Source of the DNA: Methanocella_A sp964548585
GTDB lineage: Archaea > Halobacteriota > Methanocellia > Methanocellales > Methanocellaceae
DNA: 24,388 nt
Reading direction: 5' to 3'
Assembly: GCA_964548585.1 (NCBI GenBank)
Contig: CAZJRS010000054.1
Location: forward strand, 1-24,388
The translations under genes and the position numbers were made by a program. Numbering within the stretch: the first letter of the stretch is position 1; the number at the start of each line of letters is the position of its first letter. This document shows, piece by piece, positions 7,235-15,049 of this stretch. Below the pieces are notes generated by a model. That model worked only from the letters and a program-made list of their open reading frames with translations. It did not search any database and was not told where the DNA came from.

Positions 7235-8422
7235 TCATTTTATGGCCATATTTAACCCCTTATAAGTAATCCGATAGATGACCCCCGCTTCGTCGTCGGA
7301 AACTAGCATTGACCCATCGGGCTGTATGAGTATGTCAACCGGCCGTCCCCATGCTTTACTGCCCTGGAGCCATCCTTCGGCGAAGATCGTGTGGTTTATG
7401 GCGCGGCCGTCTTTGACTGTGACAGCTTCGATTCGATAACCAATTGGTATATCCCTGTTCCACGAACCATGCTCGGCGATGAATATCTGTCCTTTGTACT
7501 CTGCCGGGAACATGTCGCCCCGGTAGAATTTCATGCCAAGAGCAGCTGAGTGAGCATCCAGTTCGACCTCTGGCGGTGTAACCTCGGAAACGTTATGCCC
7601 TGTGCCATAATCGGGATCGGTGATGTTTTTTCCATGCACGTATGGGAACCCGAAATCCATGCCGGGTGATGGTGCGACATTTAGCTCGTCCGGGGGCGCG
7701 TCATTTCCCATCCAGTCTCTGCCATTATCGGTGAACCATAACCTGCCCGCATCGTCCCAGTCAAAGCCCACCGTATTTCGGATGCCTCTGGCGAAGATTT
7801 CAAAGTCTGTGCCGTCAGGCTTTATCCTGGTTATAGAGGCGAAGGGCTCTTTAGGGTCACAGATGTTGCATGGTGCTCCGACGGGAACATAAAGTAAGCC
7901 ATCAGGTCCAAAAGCGATGTACTTCCACCCATGCCACTCGTCCTTCGGGTATTTGTCGTAGATAACGGTGGGCTCTGGTAGGTTGTTAGGCTGTGTATCT
8001 ATGTGGTCATAGCGGATTATCCGGGCGACCTCTGCAACGTACAGGGAACCATTGTGATATGCCACTCCGGCGGGCATGTGCAAACCTTGAGCTATTACCG
8101 TTACATTATCTGCTCGGCCGTCTCCGTTTAAGTCTCTGACTGCATAGACCTTTCCTTCGGTGCGAGTACCTATATAAAGAGTTCCATCAGGTCCTTGTGT
8201 CATCTCCCTGGCATTCGGGACATTTTCAGCATAGATCTCGATACTAAATCCCGGCGGTAGCTTGATCTTGTCCAGCTGTACGCCTGTAAAGTCCGTTTTT
8301 AATTGAATATCTTGTATGGATGGTCCTGCCATATACTGGTAGGCTATTGTAACGATCACTGCAATCAGGAAGAGTGGAACGATCACCAGTATAAACTTCT
8401 GAGCACTGTCTCTTTTTACCAT
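7235..8422 (-). CDS. membrane-anchored PQQ-dependent sugar dehydrogenase-like beta-propeller
   Basis: A protein of 395 residues in the glucose/sorbosone dehydrogenase superfamily. One N-terminal membrane segment (10-29) would leave the six-bladed propeller outside the cell. Family marks: LPPGFSIEIYAENVPNAREM (55-74), GPDGTLYIGTR, the calcium-loop-like DLNGDGRAD (97-105), WHGWKYIAFGPDG (163-175), the Cys185/Cys188 pair, ARGIRNTVGFDW and TDNGRDWMGND. Characterised relatives oxidise sugars with PQQ, but many archaeal ones are untested and methanogens are not known for PQQ synthesis, so cofactor and substrate are open. Start: the frame opens at GTG 8431, which lies in the SD-like GGAAGTG; the ATG at 8422 is six bases later and preferred. 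Confidence 0.85.
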   Translation of the reverse strand: MVKRDSAQKFILVIVPLFLIAVIVTIAYQYMAGPSIQDIQLKTDFTGVQLDKIKLPPGFSIEIYAENVPNAREMTQGPDGTLYIGTRTEGKVYAVRDLNGDGRADNVTVIAQGLHMPAGVAYHNGSLYVAEVARIIRYDHIDTQPNNLPEPTVIYDKYPKDEWHGWKYIAFGPDGLLYVPVGAPCNICDPKEPFASITRIKPDGTDFEIFARGIRNTVGFDWDDAGRLWFTDNGRDWMGNDAPPDELNVAPSPGMDFGFPYVHGKNITDPDYGTGHNVSEVTPPEVELDAHSAALGMKFYRGDMFPAEYKGQIFIAEHGSWNRDIPIGYRIEAVTVKDGRAINHTIFAEGWLQGSKAWGRPVDILIQPDGSMLVSDDEAGVIYRITYKGLNMAIK

Positions 8423-8477
8423 ATGCCACACTTCCAGGGCGTTATTGAACTAACCTTAAGATGTGGTCTGCGTCTGG

Positions 8478-8486
8478 TAGTATATC
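8478..8486 (-). promoter_or_regulatory. possible TATA box of the PQQ-type dehydrogenase
   Basis: Read on the minus strand this is CGATATACT. It predicts a start near 8456 and a leader of about 34 bases. The match is moderate. Confidence 0.3.
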
Positions 8487-8539
8487 GCTTTGGGAAGCTT
8501 AGCGCAAAAATCCAAATAAAATAAAAAAGATTTAGAGGT

Positions 8540-8767
8540 TTATACTTTAGCAATTTTTTCCGACAGCTCGGCCGCCCGGCTCTTGTCGATGAGCAGGCTG
8601 GCGGATGTACGCACCCATTTAGCGAGCTCAGGCAAGTGTGTTTTTTCTATCATCTGGAACTCCAGGCCGTTCAGGTGGTGCTTTGTTTGTCTCTCAAGGA
8701 ATGCCTGTGACGACGGGCCAATATAATCGATGGTAATCTTAAGCACCTTATCTGATGTAATGCTCAT
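8540..8767 (-). CDS. small conserved-looking protein of 75 residues, unknown
   Basis: A soluble protein of 75 residues with no signal peptide, no cysteine and no family I can name. It begins with a beta-like stretch (VLKITIDYIG), followed by two or three helices and a basic/acidic end (RAAELSEKIAKV). The ATG has a G-rich SD (GGGGG) upstream. It starts 22 bases after the stop of the Cache-HAMP receptor, so the two are very probably co-transcribed. By position it could be the receptor's cytoplasmic partner; that is inference only. Confidence 0.7.
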   Translation of the reverse strand: MSITSDKVLKITIDYIGPSSQAFLERQTKHHLNGLEFQMIEKTHLPELAKWVRTSASLLIDKSRAAELSEKIAKV

Positions 8768-8789
8768 TAAGCCAACCCCCTGCGATCTT

Positions 8790-9641
8790 CTAATATTTAA
8801 TCTCAGGGGCTGACTGGTTTACGTTCCCGGTCTCTTCCTGTCGCATCATTCTTTCGAACTTGATACTTGCCACCATCCGGCTGAATGATTCCGCCAGATC
8901 GCCCACTTCATCCTTGCGCTTCACGTCGATGACTATATCCATGTCGCCTTTGCTGATCTTCTCTGCTCCCCTGTTGAGCTTGTTGATATCTCTCATTATC
9001 GTAGCCACGAAGTAGCCGACGATAATCCCTGCCATCACTACTGATATCGCTATGATCACGTAGATTGTATTGCCAATGAAGTTTTGCTGCTCGATCACTT
9101 TCTGGCTGTCCATGTCTACGCCTAGCATGCCTACAATGTTACCGCCTGCATCTCTGATTGGCGCATAGCCCGAGAGCACGCTGCCCCATTGGTCCATGGT
9201 GAATTCTTTGTCTGCACTGAGCTTGTTGAACCCAGCCATAAGCTCCGGGTTTGTATCTTCGTAAACTTCGCCTATGCTGGCTGCTTCAGGGTCTGTACCG
9301 TAGTCTGCATCAAGAGCGAACTCAACTCTGTCACTGTTTTTCCGCATGACGTATATGTACTTGATATTCGGATTTACCGCTCTCATAGCGTTCAGCTGAT
9401 CTTTGATTTCCAGAAAAGCTATTGTGTTTTCGTCACCCGGCTTTAAGGCTGCTATAGCAGATCCGTTGATCTGCGTCGCAGCGACACCAGCTACCGACTG
9501 TAGTTCGTCTTGCTGCCTTTCCTTCAACGCATTCTTTGTTTCATTATATGTGTAGAAGAAAGTCATCGACGATACGATTAATATCAATAGGATAAAGCTG
9601 ACAGTGAGCTTTGTAATTAGGCTGTTATAGAACCTGGTCAT
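8790..9641 (-). CDS. Cache-HAMP transmembrane receptor without output domain
   Basis: A membrane sensor of 283 residues. TM1 is at 12-32, an extracellular Cache-like domain at about 33-188 (ending in the typical YAPIRDAGGNIVGMLGVDMD), TM2 at 189-213 and a HAMP domain at about 211-264 with the signature DEVGDLAESFSRM. The protein then stops after some 20 residues. The methyl-accepting, histidine-kinase or cyclase domain that usually follows HAMP is absent. There is no frameshift trace downstream: the next gene starts 22 bases later with its own SD. Start: the frame opens at GTG 9650 inside AGGTGA; the ATG at 9641 lies five bases after that SD and is preferred. Confidence 0.85.
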   Translation of the reverse strand: MTRFYNSLITKLTVSFILLILIVSSMTFFYTYNETKNALKERQQDELQSVAGVAATQINGSAIAALKPGDENTIAFLEIKDQLNAMRAVNPNIKYIYVMRKNSDRVEFALDADYGTDPEAASIGEVYEDTNPELMAGFNKLSADKEFTMDQWGSVLSGYAPIRDAGGNIVGMLGVDMDSQKVIEQQNFIGNTIYVIIAISVVMAGIIVGYFVATIMRDINKLNRGAEKISKGDMDIVIDVKRKDEVGDLAESFSRMVASIKFERMMRQEETGNVNQSAPEIKY

Positions 9642-9684
9642 TTCGGTCACCTGTTCTTTGTCAGCGTTTACTATACAAGGGGTA

Positions 9685-9696
9685 GTAAATAAAAAT
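9685..9696 (-). promoter_or_regulatory. possible TATA box of the receptor operon
   Basis: Minus-strand ATTTTTATTTAC predicts transcription near 9664, about 23 bases before the ATG. The region is A/T rich, so other boxes are possible. Confidence 0.3.
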
Positions 9697-9796
9697 ATTC
9701 TTATTAAAAAGTAATTTCGGATTGCGCAGAGGCATTATCTATCATACGAACAGCTTTAGCTCACTCGTTAGTATCTTTTAAAAACAAGTAGGATTC

Positions 9797-9815
9797 GGGG
9801 TTAAGAATTAACCCC
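9797..9815 (-). terminator. distal terminator hairpin of the RNA polymerase-translation operon
   Basis: GGGGTTAA-GAA-TTAACCCC is a perfect 8-bp stem with a three-base loop. It lies about 80 bases after the rps10 stop and is the stronger of two hairpins there. Confidence 0.5.
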
Positions 9816-9861
9816 AATGATGAATATAACCCCAGGTTTAGGGCAAATGGAGGTGATGAAA

Positions 9862-9879
9862 TATCCTTAGAAAAGGATA
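9862..9879 (-). terminator. hairpin just after rps10
   Basis: TATCCTT (9862-9868) pairs with AAGGATA (9873-9879) around a four-base loop. It begins 12 bases after the rps10 stop. The minus-strand tail ATTTC is weak in T, so it may protect the 3' end rather than terminate. Confidence 0.45.
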
Positions 9880-9891
9880 CTTCTGTTTGTT

Positions 9892-10206
9892 TCAGTCCTT
9901 GAGGACGATTTCTATGTTGATATCCTTGGGTACCTGGATGCGCATGAGCTGCCTGAGTGCGCGCTCGTCTGCGTCGATGTCGATGAGTCTCTTGTGGACC
10001 CTCATTTCCCAGTGTTCCCATGTAGCAGTGCCTTCGCCGCTGGGGCTCTTCCTTGATGGGACTACGAGCCTTCGGGTCGGTAAAGGTACCGGACCTGAGA
10101 TGTTGACGCCAGTCTTCTCGGCGATCTTCTTGACCTGACCGCAGACGTCATCCAGCTTGGTAGGGCTGGTGCCCGATAGTCTAATTCTTGCTTTCTGGTT
10201 AGCCAT
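9892..10206 (-). CDS. rps10: 30S ribosomal protein S10
   Basis: A protein of 104 residues of the small-subunit head (S10p, eukaryotic uS10). It begins MANQKARIRLSGTSPTKLDD and has the family stretches GPVPLPTRRLVVPSRKSPSGEG and MRVHKRLIDIDADERALRQLM. The start is the ATG at 10206, five bases after the SD AGGTGA. A longer reading back to 10302 would enter the structured spacer and is not credible. Last gene of the operon, 96 bases after tuf. Confidence 0.96.
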   Translation of the reverse strand: MANQKARIRLSGTSPTKLDDVCGQVKKIAEKTGVNISGPVPLPTRRLVVPSRKSPSGEGTATWEHWEMRVHKRLIDIDADERALRQLMRIQVPKDINIEIVLKD

Positions 10207-10229
10207 GTTTGTCACCTGTATTAAGAATG

Positions 10230-10293
10230 GAGGCGGGCAATAATGATGCCCGGGGCAATACGATTGTCCCAGGCTATAAAGTTTGCCCTCCTC
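10230..10293 (-). other. structured tuf-rps10 intercistronic region
   Basis: GAGGCGGGCAA (10230-10240) can pair with TTGCCCTCCTC (10283-10293), ten of eleven positions. The enclosed 42 bases contain a second dyad: minus-strand GGGACAAT-CGT-ATTGCCCC, seven of eight positions. The whole spacer could fold as a branched RNA element between the two cistrons. Confidence 0.45.
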
Positions 10294-10302
10294 GGTATTC
10301 AC

Positions 10303-11583
10303 TTATTTCGGGGTAATGTCCATGACTACGCCAGCAGCTACGGTCTGGCCCATGTCACGGATTGCGAACCTGCCGAGCTGCGGGATCTCCTTGACCTTCT
10401 CGATTACGAGTGGCCTTGTTGGCCTGATCAGGACGATTGCTGCGTCACCGGTCTTAATGAACGGCGGGTTCTGTTCCTTGACACCACCGGTCTTGGTGTC
10501 GAGAGTTGCCAGGATCTGGGTCAGGGTGCATGCAACCTGGGCGGTGTGGCAGTGGAACACCGGGGTGTAGCCTGCTGTAATCGCGGACGGGTGCTGGAGC
10601 ACTACGACCTGTGCCTTGAACTCCATTGCAACTGTGGGTGGTTTGTCTACGTGACCGCAGACGTCGCCACGGCGTACGAGGTTCTTCTCAACGCCTCTGA
10701 CGTTCCAGCCGATGTTGTCGCCTGGCAGTGCCTGGGCGATTTCCTCGTGGTGCATTTCGATGGACTTGACCTCACCAGTGTGGCCAACGCCGTCGATGCC
10801 CGGGCGGAAGATGATCTTGTCGCCCTTCTTCATGATGCCGGTCTCGACACGGCCTACAGGTACTACTCCGATACCGGAGATCGTGTATACGTCCTGGATT
10901 GGCACACGCAGCGGAAGCTGGGTGGGCTTTTCGGGCTCCTTCAGGTTGTTGAGTGCCTCGAGGATGGTGACTCCGTTGTACCACTTGGTGTTGTCCGAGT
11001 GCTTGGAGATGTTGTCGCCACCGTATGCGGAGGTCGGGATGAAGGGGATCGCGTCCGGCTTGAAGCCGATCATCTTAAGGATGGCGCTGACTTCAGCCTT
11101 GACTTCGTCATACCTCTTCTGGTCGTACTTGATCGCGTCCATCTTGTTGATTGCGACCATGAGCTGGGTGATGCCGAGCGTCCTGGACAGGAAGATGTGT
11201 TCCTTGGTCTGCTGCATGACACCATCAGGTGCTGCGCAGACGAGGATCGCCGCGTCAGCCTGGGATGCGCCAGTGATCATGTTCTTGACGAAGTCCCTGT
11301 GACCCGGGCAGTCCACGACTGTGAAGTAGTACTTCTCGGTGTCGAACCTGCGGTGAGCGATATCAATAGTGATACCTCTTTCTCTCTCTTCCTTTAAAGA
11401 GTCCATTACCCATGCGAATTCGAAGGTTGCCTTGCCCTTGGACTCGGCCTCCTTCTTGAACTGCTCGATGATGTGCGCCGGTACGGCGCCTGTTTCGAAC
11501 AATAACCTGCCGACAAGGGTAGACTTGCCGTGGTCAATGTGTCCGATGACTGCTAAGTTCATGTGTGGCTTAGTTGCTGCCAT
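10303..11583 (-). CDS. tuf: translation elongation factor 1-alpha
   Basis: A GTPase of 426 residues that delivers aminoacyl-tRNA to the ribosome (aEF-1alpha). G motifs: GHIDHGKST (14-22), the effector stretch RGITIDIAHRRF, DCPGH and NKMD. Two beta-barrel domains follow. The start is ATG 11583 with GGAGGA six to seven bases upstream; the frame's extra upstream codons carry no family sequence. It is separated from fusA by a tandem-repeat spacer of about 170 bases, long for this operon, so tuf may be separately tuned. Confidence 0.97.
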   Translation of the reverse strand: MAATKPHMNLAVIGHIDHGKSTLVGRLLFETGAVPAHIIEQFKKEAESKGKATFEFAWVMDSLKEERERGITIDIAHRRFDTEKYYFTVVDCPGHRDFVKNMITGASQADAAILVCAAPDGVMQQTKEHIFLSRTLGITQLMVAINKMDAIKYDQKRYDEVKAEVSAILKMIGFKPDAIPFIPTSAYGGDNISKHSDNTKWYNGVTILEALNNLKEPEKPTQLPLRVPIQDVYTISGIGVVPVGRVETGIMKKGDKIIFRPGIDGVGHTGEVKSIEMHHEEIAQALPGDNIGWNVRGVEKNLVRRGDVCGHVDKPPTVAMEFKAQVVVLQHPSAITAGYTPVFHCHTAQVACTLTQILATLDTKTGGVKEQNPPFIKTGDAAIVLIRPTRPLVIEKVKEIPQLGRFAIRDMGQTVAAGVVMDITPK

Positions 11584-11679
11584 ATTATATCCTCCAAATG
11601 TTGAACGTAAAGTTACTTGCAATCGTAAAGGCATTTGTTGTTTTTATACCTTTCGACTCTTTCCGCTATCGTCTCAGTA

Positions 11680-11770
11680 CGGGAAGTGCCGACTTCCTTT
11701 TTATTTGAGGAAGTGGCGACTTCTCCTTCTCCGAGGACTTGTCGATTTCCTCTTTATTCGAGGAAGTCGG
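11680..11770 (-). repeat. 27-bp tandem dyad repeat at the fusA-tuf junction
   Basis: Four units begin at 11680, 11707, 11733 and 11760 (plus strand), steps of 27, 26 and 27. The unit is roughly GAGGAAGTNNCGACTTCCTC plus a short A/T-rich link. The last one lies in the final codons of fusA. Each spacer unit can form a hairpin, for example GGAAGT-GCCG-ACTTCC at 11682-11697. TTCCTC of the fusA end can also pair with GAGGAA just after the stop. Confidence 0.75.
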
Positions 11771-13952
11771 ACGGCCTCGGGATTTCTGCCTTCAGACCCT
11801 TCCTCTTACGGATGTCGATCACGATCTGGTTCTGCAGGTTGCCCGGCAGTGGTAAGAATCCGAGGAACTCGGTATTCCACATTGCCCGGCCTTCGGTTGC
11901 GCCGCGGATGTCTCCCGCGAATCCGAACAGCTCTGCGACTGGTGCACTGCCTTCGATGACCGAGAGGTCGCCCTCTGACTGGATATCGATGATCGTGCCA
12001 CGCCTGCCCTGGATCTCACGTACTGCAGCACCCATGTGGGCCTGGGGTACGCTGATGAAGACTTTCTGTAAGGGTTCCAGCAGTGTCGGCTGGGCTGACA
12101 GGACTGCGCCCTGAACGGCTGTCCTCATTGCGGGGATAACCTGAGCGGGGCCTCTGTGGACCGCGTCTTCGTGCAGCTTGACATCCATGAGCTTGATCAG
12201 AATGCCCTGAGCCGGCTCTCTTGCGAGCGGACCGTTCTTCAGTGCCTCTTCCATACCTTCGATGATCAGTTCCATGGTTTCTTTCAGGTACTGGATACCC
12301 TTGGTCACGTCGACGAGCATGTTCGTGCCGTAGACATGGGTAACACCCTTAGCCGCATCCTTGTCCATGCCCAGGTTGATCAGCGCGTTTCGCCTTTCAA
12401 TTTCCGGCATGTTCATGGAGAACGAGCCATCCTTGATCGCATCGAAGATCGGCTGGGGCATTGGCTCAACGATAATATAGAACCTGTTGTGCTTGTTCGG
12501 GGATTTACCCTCGATAGGTCCGGCGGTCTGGCCGATGGTCTCACGGTAAACCACGATTGGTGGGGACGTGATAACCTCGATACCGCGGTCCCTGGTGATC
12601 CTCGACTTGGTGACGACTTCCAGGTGAAGTTCGCCCATGCCGGAGATCAGGTGCTCGCCAGTCTCTTCGTTGATGTCTACCTTTACAGTCGGGTCTTCCT
12701 TGGCAACCTGCCTCAATGCTTCAACCAGCTTCGGCAGGTCCTTCATGTTCTTGGCCTCGACAGCCACAGTCATGACGGGTTCCGAGACGTGCTTGATCGC
12801 TTCGAACGGGGTCATTTCCCGCAGCGTGGAGCCGGTAGAGCCCACGATTGCGTCCCTGAGGCCAGTGACGGCTGCAATGTTGCCTGCCGGGATCTTATCG
12901 ACTTCCATCCTCTCTGCGCCCATCGTGATGGCTACGGACTGGACACGGTTCGTGTTTGCCGTTCCCGTGACGTATAACTCCTGTCCTCTGACAAGCGTGC
13001 CCGCGAAAAGCCTTCCTACTGCAACTTCGCCTGCGTGGGGGTCGGTCAGGATCTTAGTGACCATGAATACGATCTCCTCGTTCGGGTTGCAGGTCATGAG
13101 GTTTTTGCCGACCTTGGACTCCTTGTCGCCTTTCCAGATCGCCGGGATACGGAACGGCTGAGCCTGAGTCGGGGTAGGCAGGTGGTGAACCACAGCGTCG
13201 AGCAGCACTGCGTGCAGCGGCGACTTAGCCGAGAGCTCTTTCATGCTGCCAGCCTTACAGTAGTCGTAAACCTCGTTGAAGCCGATGTTGCTGGCCTTCA
13301 TCGATGGTACGGAGACTGCCCACTTGTACAGAGCAGAGCCGAAGCAGACTGTGCCTTTTCCGGCGTCCAGCTTCCAGCCGTGCTTTTCGTAGTTCTCCGG
13401 GGACATGCTCTTGATGAGCTTGTTAACGTGATCGATGACCTTTCCAAGCCTGACTGGCATGTCTGACTTCTCGATCTTAAGCTCGTTGATCAGCCTGTCA
13501 ACCTTGTTGATAAACAGGATAGGCTTGACATTCTCACGAAGTGCCTGACGCAGAACCGTTTCGGTCTGGGGCATGGTGCCCTCGACAGCGTCTACGACGA
13601 CGACTGCGCCGTCGACCGCTCTCATGGCTCTCGTCACGTCGCCGCCGAAGTCCACGTGGCCCGGAGTATCGATCAGGTTGATCAGATATTCTACTCCTTC
13701 GACCTCATGTACCATCGAGACGTTCGCCGCGTTGATCGTGATGCCTCTTGCCTGCTCTTCTTCGTCAAAGTCCATGAACAGTTGCTTGCCAGCAAGGTCC
13801 ATGGAGATCATGCCCGAGCCTCCGAGCAGGTTGTCCGAAAGCGTTGTTTTGCCGTGGTCGATGTGGGCGCAGATCCCGATGTTCCGGATAAGCTCCGGCT
13901 TGTCCATCAGGTCTTTGATCCGCTCGACCATTTTCTTTCCTCTTGTCGCCAT
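11754..13952 (-). CDS. fusA: translation elongation factor 2
   Basis: A GTPase of 732 residues that drives translocation (aEF-2), full family length. G motifs: AHIDHGKTT near residue 29, RGITI, DTPGHVDF and NKVDR. The C-terminal part has LHEDAVHRGPAQ, in which the His near residue 599 is the expected diphthamide site. The start ATG gives MATRGKKMVERIKDLM, like other archaeal EF-2. A second ATG (M8) also has an SD-like GAGGA, but the first start fits the family. 31 bases after rps7. The 3' end runs into the tandem dyad repeat. Confidence 0.97.
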   Translation of the reverse strand: MATRGKKMVERIKDLMDKPELIRNIGICAHIDHGKTTLSDNLLGGSGMISMDLAGKQLFMDFDEEEQARGITINAANVSMVHEVEGVEYLINLIDTPGHVDFGGDVTRAMRAVDGAVVVVDAVEGTMPQTETVLRQALRENVKPILFINKVDRLINELKIEKSDMPVRLGKVIDHVNKLIKSMSPENYEKHGWKLDAGKGTVCFGSALYKWAVSVPSMKASNIGFNEVYDYCKAGSMKELSAKSPLHAVLLDAVVHHLPTPTQAQPFRIPAIWKGDKESKVGKNLMTCNPNEEIVFMVTKILTDPHAGEVAVGRLFAGTLVRGQELYVTGTANTNRVQSVAITMGAERMEVDKIPAGNIAAVTGLRDAIVGSTGSTLREMTPFEAIKHVSEPVMTVAVEAKNMKDLPKLVEALRQVAKEDPTVKVDINEETGEHLISGMGELHLEVVTKSRITRDRGIEVITSPPIVVYRETIGQTAGPIEGKSPNKHNRFYIIVEPMPQPIFDAIKDGSFSMNMPEIERRNALINLGMDKDAAKGVTHVYGTNMLVDVTKGIQYLKETMELIIEGMEEALKNGPLAREPAQGILIKLMDVKLHEDAVHRGPAQVIPAMRTAVQGAVLSAQPTLLEPLQKVFISVPQAHMGAAVREIQGRRGTIIDIQSEGDLSVIEGSAPVAELFGFAGDIRGATEGRAMWNTEFLGFLPLPGNLQNQIVIDIRKRKGLKAEIPRPSDFLE

Positions 13953-13983
13953 TGTGATTACCCCAAAAAATAATCAGGTAAAA

Positions 13984-14601
13984 TTACCTGGCCGCCTTCG
14001 CAACTCTTTCTTTCTCGTCCTTCTTACCGACCGAGTAGCTCTTCACGTCGCCCTTGGAGGCTGCGATGAGCTCGTCTGCGAGTGCGCTCTCGATGGTTTT
14101 CTTGGACTTGAACGATGCTCTCTCAGCACCAGCACAGATGAACATGAGTGCCTGGTCGACTCTCCTCATCGGGGCTGTGTCGACTGACTTTGGCACGTTA
14201 ATGCCACCGTACTTGAGCCTGACCGTCTCTTCGCGGGGACCTGCGTTCTCGATTGCGTCCACGAGGACCTGCACCGGGTTCTGCTTGGTCTTGGCTGCGA
14301 TGATCTCGAACGAATCACGCACGATACCGTAGCACTTGGTTTTCTCGCCGGTGTTGGTCTCGTTGCGCATCAGCTTGTTGATGAGGCGCTCGACGACGGG
14401 CATGTCTGCCTTCTTGAACTGGCGGAAAGCGGACTTGCCGCCGGTGTGGGGTACCACGAGTGGCTTGAGGTTAATGTACCTCTTGATGCTCGGGTCTTTA
14501 ACAATGACCTGTGTCATGTCGTACTTGCCGAAGAGCAGCAGGTTGTTGCTGTATTTGGTCTCTACGTTGTTAGTAGTAATTTCTGCAGTTGCGTCTGTCA
14601 T
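13984..14601 (-). CDS. rps7: 30S ribosomal protein S7
   Basis: A protein of 205 residues that organises the 3' domain of 16S rRNA (uS7). It contains the archaeal N-terminal extension and family stretches such as NLKPLVVPHTGGKSAFRQF, VERLINKLMRN, NPVQVLVDAIENAGPREE and VPKSVDTAPMRRVDQAL. It begins only four bases after rps12. A short dyad (CAGGT/ACCTG within 13975-13990) covers its stop. Confidence 0.96.
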   Translation of the reverse strand: MTDATAEITTNNVETKYSNNLLLFGKYDMTQVIVKDPSIKRYINLKPLVVPHTGGKSAFRQFKKADMPVVERLINKLMRNETNTGEKTKCYGIVRDSFEIIAAKTKQNPVQVLVDAIENAGPREETVRLKYGGINVPKSVDTAPMRRVDQALMFICAGAERASFKSKKTIESALADELIAASKGDVKSYSVGKKDEKERVAKAAR

Positions 14602-14605
14602 GCTC

Positions 14606-15034
14606 TTACCTCAGGGGCTTGTCTCTCTTACCCATTACCAGCTCGTTGAGGGATACGTCGTTTACCTTGAATACCCTGAAACGAACACCCGGAATGTCAC
14701 CGTACGAGCCTCCCATGCGGCCGCCGATGCCTTCGATGGTCACTTCGTCGTGTTCATCGATGAAGTTGATGGCGCCGTCACCGGGGCAGAAAGCGGTGAT
14801 CTGTCTGCCGTTCTTGATGAGCTGAATCCTGATGCACTTACGGATTGCGGAGTTCGGCTGCTTAGCCTCTACACCGATCTTCTCGAGTACAATTCCCTTT
14901 GCCTGAGGAGCTCCCTCTAGCGGGTCGGCTTTCTCGTCTAACCGCAATACACGGCGAGCGTAATCTCGGTCGCCCCACCTGTAAAGTTTTCTGTCGTGCG
15001 TGAGCTTCCGACATGCAAATTTACCTATTCCCAT
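14606..15034 (-). CDS. rps12: 30S ribosomal protein S12
   Basis: A protein of 142 residues of the decoding centre (uS12). The conserved loops KQPNSAIRKC (58-67) and PGDG (84-87) that contact the decoding site are intact. Normal archaeal length. 15 bases after nusA, with its SD in that gap. Confidence 0.97.
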   Translation of the reverse strand: MGIGKFACRKLTHDRKLYRWGDRDYARRVLRLDEKADPLEGAPQAKGIVLEKIGVEAKQPNSAIRKCIRIQLIKNGRQITAFCPGDGAINFIDEHDEVTIEGIGGRMGGSYGDIPGVRFRVFKVNDVSLNELVMGKRDKPLR

Positions 15035-15049
15035 GATTATATCTCCTGA

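Noticed and set aside
9819..9869. Plus-strand GGAGGTGAT with ATG codons near the end of the rps10 operon
   Set aside because: The SD-like string directly abuts an ATG that reaches a stop after four codons; even the longer frame has only 16 codons. It overlaps terminator hairpins.
10243..11397. 384-codon plus-strand frame opposite tuf
   Set aside because: Antisense shadow caused by strong codon bias in EF-1alpha; no SD and no recognisable domain.
12156..12977. 273-codon plus-strand frame opposite fusA
   Set aside because: Same reason: an antisense frame in a highly biased conserved gene.
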